64,000 bases of DNA from Acanthochlamys bracteata (GCA_019914995.1 CM034127.1:8060001-8124000); one strand, 5' to 3'. Positions 1-12,127 are shown, counted from the stretch's first letter. Made by a program: numbers and translations. Notes: generated by a model from the letters alone, not told the origin.

Positions 1-4
1 TTAC

Positions 5-3000
5 CTGAATTGTCAAACCAACATCTAATACACAGAGCTTAAGCCGATCAAGGAAAGTCTCAAATCCTTTCCTTGATATGTAGCTAAATCTGTGCATATC
101 CAAGTCGATCTCAAAATAGTTTTCTCCCTACAAAATATTCAGACAACACAAAATGCATCATTGATACATCAAGAATTCTACTGTCTACACTTAAGCTAGC
201 TTGAAATTAAGAAGTCCACCTAAATTCTTATCTATACACAACTACTACCTTTCCCACATATATCATCATCAGAATAGAAGGGAAAGACAGATACAAATTT
301 TCAAAAGTAACATGAGTAAAAGGCCAGCTGCTTCTTACATGAGTAACAGAAATTTTCAGGCACAGCCTCATCTGCTTATGTTCTAATAATTTCTAAATTT
401 TTATCACAAATTTCATCTGCTGCATTTTTGACAAAATCTAAAAAGTTCAACACATGTGCCCTGTTTGTACAATCCACATGCCATCAGCAATTAAGACTCT
501 CCTTCAACTATCCCATCAAATAAATGTCCAGAAACAAAACTGTCCAGACAGAATATAACAGACATAACTCACATAATACATATTCACAAACATTTTTCAC
601 TATGATGCTCTTCATCATTTGATAAACATTAAAGTCCTTCACTAGAACTTTCACCTAAGTGTCATAGTGATTCGGTGCAGAATAAGAAGTATATTCATCA
701 AATTTTCAAACTTTTTCACTATGTTGCTCTTGATCATTTCATAAATGTTACGAGTCCTTCACTAGAAGTTTCACCTAAGCGTCATAGCGACTCAGTGCAG
801 AATAAAATATATTCATCAAATTATTTTTTCTTTCAGCTATAATTATATCAATTAAGTGGCGTTCATCTAGCAATAGATGAAGCGAAAAACTATTTGACAA
901 ACAATATACTAGCTATGCAATATGACTACATTAGACAACTAATATTAATCAGATGAATATGGTACTGGTATCTTAGCTGAAAGAGGCTAAAAGTGAAAGA
1001 CACATCAGACCAAACTCACCAGGTAAAATTCATGTTGTGGGCGAGTGAGCACAGGCTTCTCATTATATGCTTGCATAAGTTTCCTCTCAGCTGCACTTAA
1101 TGGAAGGTCCTCCACATTTGCTATTCGACCCAGTATCTTAAGTCTTTCACGGAAAGGTAGAGCAGTATCCATTGGAAAGCTTTTAACTCTTTCTATCTCC
1201 CCCATGATAATTCTCTATTAACAAGCATAAAAGTATTACTATAGATGCCAAACACCTTATTCTTGAGATAACAAAGACAAACATGTAGTATTCAGTGATC
1301 AAACAGTTTACAGCCAACTTTAAACTCCACATATTAAACAGAGCTGAATATACACTACCCTTAATTCAAAGAGTTAACTAAAAGTTAACTGAGAATCTCT
1401 TAAATCTCACTATCCCTTTTAATTGTAAAAAAGAACAGATTTTTTTAGATCTGAGGAGACCTTGTGTTCATCACCATTCGTAATTGAAAATATTATACCT
1501 CTACAACTCCAAATTCTGTTGACTTCAGTACACCCAATACCTTTATGGACACGTCATAGCCTATTTCTATCAACTTTTCCCTTGTGTAATCACAAAAGTA
1601 CACGAAACTTAAATAACACATCATCAATCTCTACATATGGAACTTGTCCATCAATCATCAACAGATATTCCTAAAAAATTAGTGCAATTGAGAAAAGAGA
1701 AGAAATTTTTTTCATTTAGCTTTATAGGAAAGTGTAACAAATTTGTAAAATATATCGTCCACCAATAGCAAGAAATTGATAATGCAAACACAAAACTTCA
1801 TCTTTTATAATACTAAGCAAAACGAGAAATGTGACAGGAAAAAACTCTAGGAGCAAAAATTTTCTTACTCTGAAATTATCCAAGGAACTAGAAGAGATGT
1901 CTTTTGAGTAGCTCTCAGAGAGGCTGAAGTACAAAACAAAGCTCACCCCTTCCCCATCAGTTTCACTCTGGAACAGCGTTGCAGGATACAATGGAATCTA
2001 AGAAAAGAAGACATTGAATGAAAAGGAAAAACTATCAGATTCAAAAATCCTTAGCAAACTAGGTTGCAAAGTAAACTAAAAAGACATTAAAGTTGGATCC
2101 ATGGAGAAATCATTCTTTAACAGCTTTCATTTATTAATTTAGAATGCACATATGATTCACAATCTAGAAATTTGGTTAGCCCGTTTTTATTTAACTCATA
2201 TCCTAATATACCTTTGCTAAAAATGAGTTTATGACAAACTTTTAGCCCATATAGGATATTGCTAATTAGGCAAAGGGTAAGCTTTTTAACAAGAGAAAGC
2301 ATACAATAAAAACCCACAAGAAACTTTGAAAAGTAAAGAGAAAACAAAATCACTAGGTTGTTCTTGTATAACATTTCTCATGCTACATACACAAGATTAA
2401 AAAAGGATACATGAAGGGAAGCTAGGCCCTTCTCTAGATTTCACATGCAAATTGACTTCTAGTGTTTCAAATGCTTTAATCTAGTAAAAATAAATTTATA
2501 TTTCAGCTTCTGGCAGAGCTTCCCTTCATTCACAAATTCACGTGCAACATTGCCAAAGCTAAGATAGGATTTTACATAATAATTTAGCAACTTTGCATCT
2601 TTCAGGCAAGGAGCAGCGTATATCAAGACCAAAGAATGTCACAAGAATATTTAATCCTGAAAAAAGGAAAAAGGGAAGAAGGAAGCAATTCTTGTACAGC
2701 ATGCTAACATTGATTTCAACAACTCAAAAAAAAAAAAAAAAAAAAAAACAACTTGTTAGATGTTGTTGTAAAAGAAACATGAAAGTAAAAAAGTATGATC
2801 CCACAAACCTGAACATTAACAATAAGAATAGCAGGCAACTTGCTAGAAGAATTTACGGTGGGAAGTTCAACAAATCGACCAATATGATTAATTTTCTGTG
2901 GGCAAAGGAAGACATCAACACCAAAAGGATAGTACGCCGCATGATTCGGAGCAAACTCCTTCTTTTTATCCCTGATTAGCCACAAAATTTTGTACAAATA

Positions 3001-5237
3001 GTAAGACGTAGAGCTAGTACTCTGATAGGTCATAGCTATAAGTGATAACGATAGATTTAAAAGCTCAAGTGATTTACCTGAAATAATTTTTACCACGAAC
3101 TCTAAAAGTACCGGGCTCAACTTGCGACCAACAATCAAGCATAATTTTCCCCATCGGACAAAATGGGACTTGAGATCCTGCGATAGGTCTTTCAAGAATA
3201 GCCTTTGGGGAAACTGCAAATACATTTGAAATTCAAAGCAGTAAGTGCACAAGCTTCCACCAGAAAGTCTGTTCGTACAGAAAAATCAATTTCATGTTGT
3301 AGGGAAACCCAATTACATGGTATTAAGAAGTCAAATACATAGCTCGATACAAGTAGAAACTAAGTCAACTAACTAACTATATAATTCCACATTAGATGAC
3401 ATATAGATATATCTTGAAGAGATTGCTTCCCACAAATATAAACAACTGTTGTTTCACATTTAAATCTACCAGATGGTTAGACTCATAAGATGAAACATTG
3501 TTTATTAATGAGTTAATGTTTTCATGTCTTCAGACCGTCACTCCCAACACCAATTCCTACCAAATAAACCTTTCTAGCGAATTGGACAACTCATATCTGA
3601 GTTAGACCAAGACCAACTACTAAACGCTAGTCAATACTGCTCAGACCCAATACCTATCAGACTAATGGTTATTAGAATCCTAGAAATGCATGAGTCGTAT
3701 ATAGCTCTTCAGTTGTCACAGTCAAGGTAAAATACCTTTGACATTTATTAAGGCATGATAAAAGTCTACCTATGACTGAACTCTTCATAATTTAGCATTT
3801 AGGACTACCTTCTTGTAGCACAAATCCCTTCTAGTTAATGTTTACTGGATTTTATAAACACTTACTACAGAGTATTTGCTAAGACCCATATCATCCTAAT
3901 AGCAGCAAATAACGGGAAAACCCAGCAAATAACAGGAGTCAGAAACCACATTCATGTACACAAAACATCACATGCTCTAGTATAAACCAGGAGTAAACAT
4001 ACTTCAATCAATAAAAGACATGCTTACTTAGAGATTTTGAAATTTCCATTAGTGATGAATTAAAAAAATAATGACCAATTCAGAATGTTATGCTAAGAAT
4101 TCCAGTTATAGGAACATTACTCACATGATGTAGGAGTGGCATGTCCTTCACCAGACTTCCTCTTGAAAGAAAGTTTCAAGGTCGCCTTTTTCCTTGAATT
4201 CGGAGGACTAGTGCTTCTCTTTTCAATTGAGACAGCAGAATGATTTAGACAAGGTAAGCAATTCTGCGGAAGAATTGCACAATGATCCATTATTCCTGCT
4301 TCTCCTGTGCCAGCATTTTCATCCCTTGGAACGCTGGGACTTACAGGAGTCTTCTCGCTCTTTGAACCATCACTATGATCATTCCCAACTGAATTTCCAG
4401 TGAAATGCTCACCAGGTCTCAAGGACTTCACCATGACATCACTATTGTTGTGGATTGTCACAGTTATCTCCTCATGGTTGGCATCCTTGAAAGATGACAG
4501 GCTTGAGAGAGATGCACCTTCAAAGCCATTTGAAGATAGCAGATCTGTACAAGACATGATAGCATGGCCAATTTGAAGGATGAAAAAATCTGGCTAAGCT
4601 AACGCCTACACATCACCAACAGACTAACTAAAGGTTTCACCATGCCACATACCATCCTGCACGCTCTCAAAATCATCATCATCACAATCTGACTCCATTA
4701 TAGTAATCGTGTCATACCAAGCCTCTTCAATGCTCCCTGATAAGGTTGCAAACTTTTCACATTAGAAAAATCATAACACAGCTAATCTTTACTCTAATTA
4801 CGGGTAACAAACTAGCAGTCCACTGCAAATTTAGCAAATTTACCAAAAGAAAAGTTCCCTTAAGAACAGTGCACTTGTTTGGTAAAACTTATCCTATACT
4901 CATAAAAATCTCTTGGTGTTGGAAGAAAACTAACTTATTTCCAATTATTACTCGTGCAAACAAACTAAGTCCGGTAAGCATTTTACTAAAAAGTAATAAT
5001 CGATGAAAAACCTTGGAGTTGGAAAGCGGGATTGGCGAAAGACTGCTGATCGACGCCAGAAACAGGGAGCTCGATTTCTTCAATCGTCTCCATAGAAGCA
5101 GCACGAGTACGAGAAACAGCTCGCCGCCTGATCACCGCTCTTTTTCGCCTGCCAGGACGTCGACGTTGTCCGTCCGCCGTCGATCTTCGGCGACCCCCGC
5201 CGACGCATGCCTCCGGCCTCGATACGCAAGAACCCAT
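5..5237 (-). CDS. EDR2-like DUF1336 (EDR2_C) protein, partial at the left edge
   Basis: Eight exons were read: 5012-5237, 4653-4736, 4125-4544, 3078-3213, 2809-2971, 1869-1997, 1020-1214 and 5-127. All have GT-AG borders and matching phases, giving 492 residues before the gene leaves the window. The N-terminus [14 protein letters not shown] followed by an Arg-rich stretch is typical of short plant EDR2-like proteins. Gly2, Cys4 and Ser6 fit an N-myristoylation plus palmitoylation signal, so membrane attachment is likely. Residues of about 104-243 (exon 3) are Ser-rich and poorly conserved. From about residue 245 the EDR2_C domain begins; its recognisable words are [53 protein letters not shown] and [20 protein letters not shown]. 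Family knowledge: Arabidopsis EDR2 restrains defence and cell death through lipid-binding PH and START domains plus this C-terminal domain. This short form has no room for PH or START, so its function is unknown. The last 40 or so residues lie outside. The first ATG of the open frame was chosen because it gives the myristoylation motif. Confidence 0.9.
593..825. repeat. tandem duplication inside an intron of the EDR2-like gene
   Basis: Two direct copies, 593-711 and 712 to about 825, have a period of about 119 bp. Both contain the words TCCTTCACTAGAA, TTTCACCTAAG and GTGCAGAATAA. They differ at a few percent to about 15 percent of sites, so the duplication is not recent. It lies wholly in the intron between exons 1020-1214 and 5-127. 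Confidence 0.8.
2726..2748 (+). repeat. poly(A) tract in an intron
   Basis: About 23 consecutive A residues follow CAACTC inside an intron of the EDR2-like gene. On the coding strand this is a poly(T) tract a short way downstream of the donor of exon 2809-2971. No neighbouring SINE or LINE body was recognised. Confidence 0.9.
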
Positions 5238-5460
5238 CGGTAGTAATTAATAAAGTTTCTTCTCAATCAAATCAATCTCTAGAAACATGAAAATGAAAAT
5301 ATCTAAACGTGTTTATCTATGTAATATCGAAGAAGAAGAAGAAAAAGAAGAAGAGGAGTGCTTCGTTGCTATACGGACCTCGGAAGAAGAAGAAAAGCAG
5401 AGAGGTGGTTGGTATTTGGTTTTCTATTTATTTTCTTAGTTGTGAATAAAATGTTTTAGG
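5238..5460 (-). promoter_or_regulatory. 5' UTR and promoter-proximal region of the EDR2-like gene
   Basis: Upstream of the ATG at 5237, positions 5328-5400 carry a run of AGAAGA units on the plus strand. On the gene's strand this is a CT/TTC-rich tract, common in plant 5' leaders and core promoters. No clear TATA box was seen. Confidence 0.4.
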
Positions 5461-6049
5461 AGATTATAATTATTAGTTGATGATTGGTAATTTTTTTGGT
5501 AATTAGTTTTTTACCACAAGAAAAATACGAGTGCAGTATTTTGCATGATAGGTCCTATTAGTTTCTTTTAGCAAACATGGAATGAAATAACAACTTCAAT
5601 AAGCCAAGTCTTCCTTCTTTCTTAGATTCTTCTTAAATTTTCTCCAGCCACAAGAGTAGCTTTCATCAATGGTTATTTTTTTCAAATAAGCGCATCTCTA
5701 TAATTTGATTTATTAGACTAATAAGACTATCTCAACCAAACATGCCTTATTTTACTTACTTTCAATCAATTTCAACACCACTTTTACTCTGATAAATACT
5801 TTTCTAATCTTGTTTGAAAGTGTATGTTTACTAAATTATTACAATATTTACATGTTAGCTAACTTTGTAATCTGCAACTGTATAAAATTCTGTTCAATAA
5901 AGAACACTACTGTCCGACAAATTTAATCCAAAAAAAACATCTAAATCATCTTTCAATATGTATTGAATGCATAAATACTCTTTATAAACGTTCTAGAAAC
6001 TGGTGCATGATTGTAAGCTAACTCAGCCTTAGACGATAGTTTGGTTTTG

Positions 6050-6262
6050 TTTATTAGGTGCTTTTTACTTTTCTATTTTATTTTTATAATTTTAACAAAT
6101 TTTAATAATTGTTTATAAATATTTATTTAAAATTTAAAATATAAAAAAGTTATTTTATTATTTTTATTATTTTTAAGATAAAAAGTTTATATAAAATATG
6201 ATTAAAATATTTTTTTAAGAAAAATTTTATTTGATAAATATTTTTAAATATTTTCTTAAATG
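6050..6262. mobile_element. degraded Tourist-like MITE
   Basis: Recognised by the family interior: a block reading toward TTTATTATTTTTATTATTTT next to AAAATATAAAAAAG and a TTTATTTAAAATTTAAAA word, in the same order as in better copies at 53640-53878 and 57894-58137. The ends are eroded (GTTTGGTTTTGTTT at the left), so the boundaries are approximate and no target duplication could be fixed. Confidence 0.4.
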
Positions 6263-6416
6263 TAGCTAGTAGAGTATAATCACTCCTAACATAATATTAT
6301 AAGACCGAATTTGCAAAATACTGGATGGTCTATTAAGGAGCAGAGAATATGTTATACGTATTTTTTTTTAGACTATCATCTTCTCTTATTATCTTTTTCT
6401 GCACTAAGATTTTAAA

Positions 6417-6650
6417 TTGTGTTTGGAAGTGTTTGAAAGTGCTTATCATTTTCAAAAAAAAAAAGTTTTTTTAACTTCAAAAAAGTTATACATAATTTTC
6501 AACATTTTTCTTAAATTTAAAAATATAAATAAATTATAATTTATAAATAAGTATATATAAAGATATTAATTTTTAAAATATTTATAAAGTAAGATATTTA
6601 AAAAAAATTTATGAAACTTTTTTGTATAAGCACTTTTTATTATAGAGCAT
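6417..6650. mobile_element. degraded Tourist-like MITE
   Basis: The left end TGTGTTTGGAAGTGTTTGAAAGTGCTT matches the family end GCGTTTGG.A.NGCTT. The right end TATAAGCACTTTTTATTATAG is an inverted counterpart (AAGTGCTTATA). The interior is AT-rich with the usual ATTTATAAA words. The length of about 235 bp is right for the family. The target duplication is not clear. Confidence 0.45.
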
Positions 6651-6997
6651 TATCGATGTGCCACAGTCAATTTCAATTTTGTTAAAACATCTTCCATAAT
6701 ATTTTACATTAATGTTTTTATGGTTCCATATATCCTACTGATAATTAATTTAGAAATTAGTTAAAATGAGTTACTTTTAGTCGATTATTATTAGGGAACC
6801 GAATTTGCAAAAAAAAAAAAAAAAGCAAAACTAAAATCTCTCAATTTGACTAATTATATTGTTCTCTAGAAACGATGACCACCGCGCGACTCGTGAGCAG
6901 AACAAAGCGTGCGGCGGCCGGCAGGCAATAGAGGCGTGGCCGCACGTAGGTTCTTTTAATCACATCACAAAAGGAAAAAAAGTTACCAAACAACTTA

Positions 6998-7250
6998 TAT
7001 ATAACCAACTGTTTATAAAATAAAACTTTTCTAAAATAAAAAATATTTTTATTTTTTTTAAAAAATAAATTTTATTTTTTTTACTTCCAAAAATAATAAA
7101 AATATATAATAAAAAGATCTTACTCCGTAAATTTTTTTACATTTTCTAAATTTTTAAATAAATTTTTTATATATTTATAAAATATATATTAAAAAATATG
7201 AAATAAAAAAAATTAATAAGCAGTTTATTATAAGTTGTGTCAAACAGGCT
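6998..7250. mobile_element. degraded Tourist-like MITE
   Basis: The interior contains AAAAATAATAAAAATATATAA, then AAAAGATCTTACTCCGTAAA, then TTTTCTAAATTTTTAAATAAA. These are the core words shared with the copies at 35459 and 47654. The right end AAGTTGTGTCAAACAGGC resembles the inverted family end. The left end is uncertain. Confidence 0.5.
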
Positions 7251-7974
7251 CTATTATCTCTCAAATTATGTTAAATAAGAATTTTTAAGAATAAAATTGT
7301 TTTAGAAGTTTTTAGAAAACAAAATTTTCTTATTAAAAACTAAAATAAGTATGATATATGATTCATTTATATTTTTTATATTTTAAAAAACTTTTATAAC
7401 ATATTATAGAAAATTTATTAAATATTTTTCAGAAAATCTTTTATAACATACAATTAGAAAATAAGAAAAAATATATTAATTACTAGATTTAGAAAAGTAA
7501 ATTAATAGCCTACCTACGCGTATTATGGTGGACTTTTTTTTCTCAAATACATATACAATCTACGAAAAAGAACGATACTACTATTTGTGATGTCTAATTT
7601 AATTGTATAATCATAAATCTAACGATATATATTTGGTGCATAAGTTTATAATTTCGACCTTTATTTGAATAAATATATTATATTTTTTTATAAAATGCAC
7701 TGCGTTCGCTATCACTATTATCGATTTAATTTAGTTTATAGTAGTCTTTATTTAGTTTATAATGATAAATGTAGTTATAATTAGAAAATTTTAATTTATC
7801 TAGTACTATAAACATAATTATTCAATATATATAGTATAAATTTCACTAATAAAGTAGATTCAATAAAATTAAAATATTTGTTCATGTCTGGGTTCCAAAT
7901 TCATACGCAAACACCTATCAAGGCTTCCATATATTATATACTATAAGCTAATATTTATAAAATAAAGGGAAATG

Positions 7975-8190
7975 TAGAATATTTTGGAGTGTTTAAAGTA
8001 TTTTTGAAAAATATTTTTCTGATATTAAAATAATTTTATTCTATTTCAAAAAATAAATTTTTTTAAAACAATAATAATAACCAAAAAAATTTACTGCATC
8101 AAATTTTTTAATATTTTCTAAATAAACTTTATAAAATATTATTATAAAATGTAAAATATAAATTTTTTTTTTTTTTTTTTTTTGTTTTGA
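7975..8190. mobile_element. degraded Tourist-like MITE
   Basis: The left end TTTTGGAGTGTTTAAAGTATTTTTGAAAA is followed by the family interior (AATAATAATAACC, TTACTGCATC, TTTTCTAAATAAACTTT). The copy runs into a poly(T) tract at 8162-8183, so its right end is lost or masked. Confidence 0.4.
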
Positions 8191-8560
8191 AAACGTGTTA
8201 GTTGTTGCTGCTGGAAACAACTCGTAACGAGATCATGGTCACAACTTTGTTATTTAGAGAATATTTCGGACAGCTGTAATAATTGGATAATTTGAATTTA
8301 GATAATTTAATAAATTTCATATCATTATTACAATATATAATTCTGAAATAATGTCTGAACTATTCACAAAAAAATAGTAAAAATTCAGTAAAACTTTTGA
8401 AAATAGTTCGTAATATCATTTGTTTCTTTACTGTCATATGGCGGTTAGTTGAGATCACTTGGCTAGTAGATTAGATAATTCATTATTATTCAAGTGCAAA
8501 ATTTTCCAACCATGTTTGCAATAGTAATCGTAAGCATTAATCTAAATAAGAGAAATACAT

Positions 8561-9158
8561 GTCGAGGGAAGAAAGAGGAAACACGAAAGCTCCGAGCTTT
8601 CAAAGTTCTAATAAGCAGAAGCTTGAATTATTATGATATAGCTTTGAGCTTTTAATAAACTTTGAGGAATTCGAAAATCTGTCACTTTTGCTCAAACTTG
8701 TGTGGCTACGGAAGGTTTTCAATCCAATCAAAAGAAGGTTATCTGTCTTTTTTCTGGAGTAGTTTATCACAGAAAAAAGCTACAATTGCAACGCAAAAAT
8801 ATCCATCCTTGACTTTAGTTAAGAAAGAAGAAGGAAACTTGTCTATGTGGTAACTTTGTGATCTCCGTTGTTATAACCAATGAACTATCGTAAAGCATTC
8901 TTCGCTCATGAATCTTTCGTGTGGCTAATATGGAGACGATCTCGTTTCAAATGATACCGTTGATTTTCGTATTTATCTCCATATTACTGCTCTCATTTGG
9001 TAGAAATATAGAAAATACCAATTATTTTAAAAAAATTGAAAGAAAATTTCAGTTTGACAACCATAAAAATATTAACCGAGTTAAACGCTTTAAAAAGAAA
9101 ATCGATCTCCTTACCAAACAACAACATTATGCATCCTGATCCCAAAACCTTACAAAAT
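8561..9158. other. spacer with a small signal-peptide-like ORF
   Basis: The only notable item is a frame starting at ATG 8930 and ending at the TGA 9137-9139 (69 residues). Its N-terminus METISFQMIPLIFVFISILL reads like a signal peptide or membrane anchor, and a basic, low-complexity remainder follows. I do not recognise a family. A short ORF in AT-rich DNA can arise by chance, so it is not called as a gene. Confidence 0.25.
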
Positions 9159-9159
9159 G

Positions 9160-9392
9160 TTTGAATAAGAAAACCTTTAATAGTGCTTATAATAAAAAGT
9201 TTTGTTAAAATAAAATTATTTTAAAAACAAGTTTAAAAGTTTTGTATATATATATATATTGGAGTACACTGAAATTTTTATATTTTTATATTTAAAAATT
9301 TTTGTAAAATATTACAAAAATTTTATTGAAAAATATAAAAATATTTTTTAAAAATAAAAAGCACTTGATAAGTTAAAACAAACATTCGGCTT
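9160..9392. mobile_element. degraded Tourist-like MITE
   Basis: The left end TGTTTGAATAAGAAAACCTTTAATAGTGCTTATAA and right end AAAGCACTTGATAAGTT are roughly inverted (AAGTGCTT words). Between them lie AAAATATTACAAAAATTTTATTGAAAAATATAAAA-type words of the family. A (TA)n run sits at 9245-9260. Boundaries are approximate. Confidence 0.4.
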
Positions 9393-9683
9393 GTGTGACT
9401 AGCTCCAAACAGTTTTGTTGAATTTCAGTATAGACAGATAAAGCAAGTTTTAAAAGCGTCGCGGTCGCAACAGCATTGTACTAAATCTTGATATGGTGAA
9501 CAATAGATTTTAGTTCCGACAATCATTGATCCAGCAAAAGAAAAAGTAAAGAGAAAAAAAGAGAAAAACTCTGATGATTTTATAGTTGGTCCATAATAAA
9601 GGGTGACCATTTTAAGTAGTTAACAACAAGTTCCGACATCTATTAAACTGAAACCTAAGATAATAATTTTGGCCCATTAGGCC

Positions 9684-10532
9684 TAAGGGTACCAATATAT
9701 GACCCGATCCGAAATTTAATCCGAAACTGATCTGTTTAATCAGGGTTAGGATTGAAAAATTTGATCCGTATAAATATATGGATTGGATTAGAGTTAAACA
9801 AATTTGACCCGGTTATTAAATGGGTCGATCCGTGTTAATCCGAAATTGACCCATCAATCCGAAATATCACTTTTTGAAGGAACAATTCTTAATTTTTTCT
9901 TACCGTATAATAAAATATTGGCAATAAAAATAATCGATAATAGTTATTTACAAACTATTAAATTATATTGTATTTATAATTAATTTTTTATTTTTATACC
10001 TTAGTAAAATAGTGTAAGATCAAAATTATAATATTATCGAAATACTATGTAGGTATTTTTAATGACGAATTTAGATTTCGTATAAAGATTTTATGAAAAT
10101 TTTGTTAGATAGATATATTTATTAAAATTTTTATCGAAATTATTAATATTTATTTATAATCATAAATTTCAGCTGTTATCATATATTTTTAAAAAATAAA
10201 AATAATATTTTTTTTATATTGTAAGGACCGATGAAGAAATTAAGGAGTGCATATTTTGTCGGACATAATTATATCTCGTCAGTAAAAAATCATGCACTTT
10301 CATTCGAACTGATCTTATAATTTCACTGAAGTTTAAAAATATATAATTAATAATTAACAATTTTAATTATTAAATGGGTCAATCTGAATTTGATTCAGTT
10401 TAGTAGGTTGTGTTAAGGTTGACAATTTTGACCCGTATAAATTCATGGGTTGGATTAGAGTTGAACGAATTTGACCCGTTTATTAAATAGATCGACCCGA
10501 AACTGACCCACCAACTCATATTGCCACCCCTA
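9684..10532. mobile_element. non-autonomous hAT-like DNA transposon
   Basis: An exact 8-bp direct repeat ATTAGGCC flanks the element at 9676-9683 and 10533-10540. An 8-bp duplication is the hAT superfamily mark. The ends are inverted: TAAGGGTACCAATAT at the left, and TTAGGGGTGGCAATAT read inward from the right, close to the common plant hAT end TAGGGGTGGCAA. At 849 bp it has no transposase frame. Subterminal zones are packed with GACCC/GATCCG words. A block with TGGATTAGAGTTRAACRAATTTGACCCG occurs near both ends in the same orientation (about 9782-9850 and 10435-10505), which suggests an internal rearrangement or a composite origin. The exact flanking repeat supports a fairly recent insertion. 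Confidence 0.85.
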
Positions 10533-10630
10533 ATTAGGCCCATAAGTTAGTCACAATACTTGTTTAGTCCCCATCTTCTAACCGAGTCACTATGAAAGGT
10601 TGAAGTTTGTATAAGAGAGAAAGTTGGTGC

Positions 10631-11274
10631 CATAGTTGTAAAATCCGGATCGATCCGTTCGGGTCGATCCGGAGCGTAAATCGGTCGGATTTATAATAAA
10701 ATCGTTTATACAATCGACCCGCTCTGACCCGCTTCGACCCATTCTGACCCGCTTATACCCGATCGACTCGCTCGTCCGGATCGAACCGGGTTAAATTAAA
10801 TTTTAAAAAATTTAAATTTATGATATATTAATACAAAAATATTATTAGTAGCATTATATTGAAATATAATATATAATTTATATTTTATATTTGGATATAA
10901 TAATAAAAAAAAAGTTTGTTATATTTTATTTGTAAATATTTATTATTAGTGATTTTTAAGTTTTTATATTACTAATTCTGTTAAATTGTAAGAAAAATAA
11001 CAAAATTATTTTAAAACAATAATTTTTTTTGAAATTTATTATTTAAAATATTTTTTATTTTTTTATATCTTTTTTGTTAGTTTATTTTTTCTTTTATGTC
11101 TTCTAACAAAAAAAATTATTATTTTTTCTTTGGAAATAATAAGCGTTCGCACTACCGTCAACGCTTTAGTATTTTTGACATGACGGTTCAACCCATTAAT
11201 CCGATGGGTCAACCCATGACCAATTGATCCTAACAGTTCTTCGGTTCAATGTCCGATCCGATTTTTACAACTAT
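10631..11274. mobile_element. Mutator-like non-autonomous element, copy A
   Basis: The 9-bp direct repeat AGTTGGTGC at 10622-10630 and 11275-11283 flanks the element exactly. Nine-base duplications are typical of Mutator-like elements. Terminal inverted repeats read CATAGTTGTAAAATCCGGAT at the left and ATAGTTGTAAAAATCGGATCGG inward from the right. The subterminal region 10650-10800 holds repeated GACCCGCT and GATCCG words. No transposase frame is present in 644 bp. It is related to the neighbouring copy B in both ends and interior. Confidence 0.8.
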
Positions 11275-11376
11275 AGTTGGTGCAAAGGTAGTCTATACTT
11301 ACCTAGATGGAGTCTGCGGGTGATTAAGACAGTTTGTGGCCTAGGTTAGTGGCTCACATTGCACTCTAGTCAATGC

Positions 11377-12127
11377 CATAGTTGTCAGATCCGGACCGAA
11401 CCGTTCGAGTCGATCCGAAAACCATCGACCCTGACGGTAAACTGATCCGAATTTGTAAAAAGATCGTTTATGTAATTGACTCGTTTTGACCCGCTTCAAT
11501 CCGATCCACTCGTCCGCCTGCATCAATCCGGGTTGAATAAAATTTTAAAAAAAATTAATTAAAAAATTTTAAATTGATGATATATTTAATAAAAAAATAA
11601 TTATTAATAGTCCTATGTTGAAAAATGATATGTATTTTAGATTTTATATTTGGATGTGATAATGTAAAAATATAATTGATTATATCTTATTTGTAAATAT
11701 CAATTATTAGTGATTTTTAAATTTATATATTGTAAAATATTTAGACTCAAATATGTATAATTAGAAAACTTAGTTATGCCTCTTTTATGATTTGTCTATT
11801 TTATAGTTTTATATTTTTCTAATCTCCTAATTTATTTAAATATTTCTCATTATAAATTTTCGTTGTTATTATTGTCGTTGGTGGTGTAACATGATGGTAA
11901 TACTTCTGTGATTGTTATTGCTGTTGTTGTTGATAGTAATGCCATAATAAAAATATTCTAGTTTTTTGTTATAATTCCTGCTGTTATTATTATTGACAGT
12001 GCCATGATGAGAGTAGATTTCTTACTGTGATTGTTGTTATTATTAGTTAAAAATACTTTTATATTATTGATTCGATCAAGAATCATGCTTTTTTACATTT
12101 TCAAGTCCGTGCAGTTCTTACAACTAT
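11377..12127. mobile_element. Mutator-like non-autonomous element, copy B
   Basis: The left end CATAGTTGTCAGATCCGGACCG and the inward-read right end ATAGTTGTAAGAACTGCACGGA form imperfect inverted repeats that match copy A. The flanks AGTCAATGC (11368-11376) and GGTCGATGC (12128-12136) are a 9-bp duplication with two differences, so this copy is probably older than copy A. Its interior parallels copy A (TGATATATT, ATTTTATATTTGGAT) but adds GTT/GTTATT-rich sequence near 11870-12040. No coding frame was found. Confidence 0.75.

Larger units (their letters stand above)
5461..8560. other. AT-rich gene-poor spacer with decayed Tourist-like MITEs
   Basis: I saw no convincing coding sequence in these 3.1 kb. 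The stretch is strongly AT-rich apart from a short GC-rich island at 6870-6950 with no clear function. Four degraded MITE-like blocks are listed separately, and a poly(T) run of about 22 bases lies at 8162-8183. Confidence 0.6.

Noticed and set aside
5013-5243. plus-strand frame over the first EDR2-like exon
   Set aside because: It is the antisense shadow of a well-supported exon.
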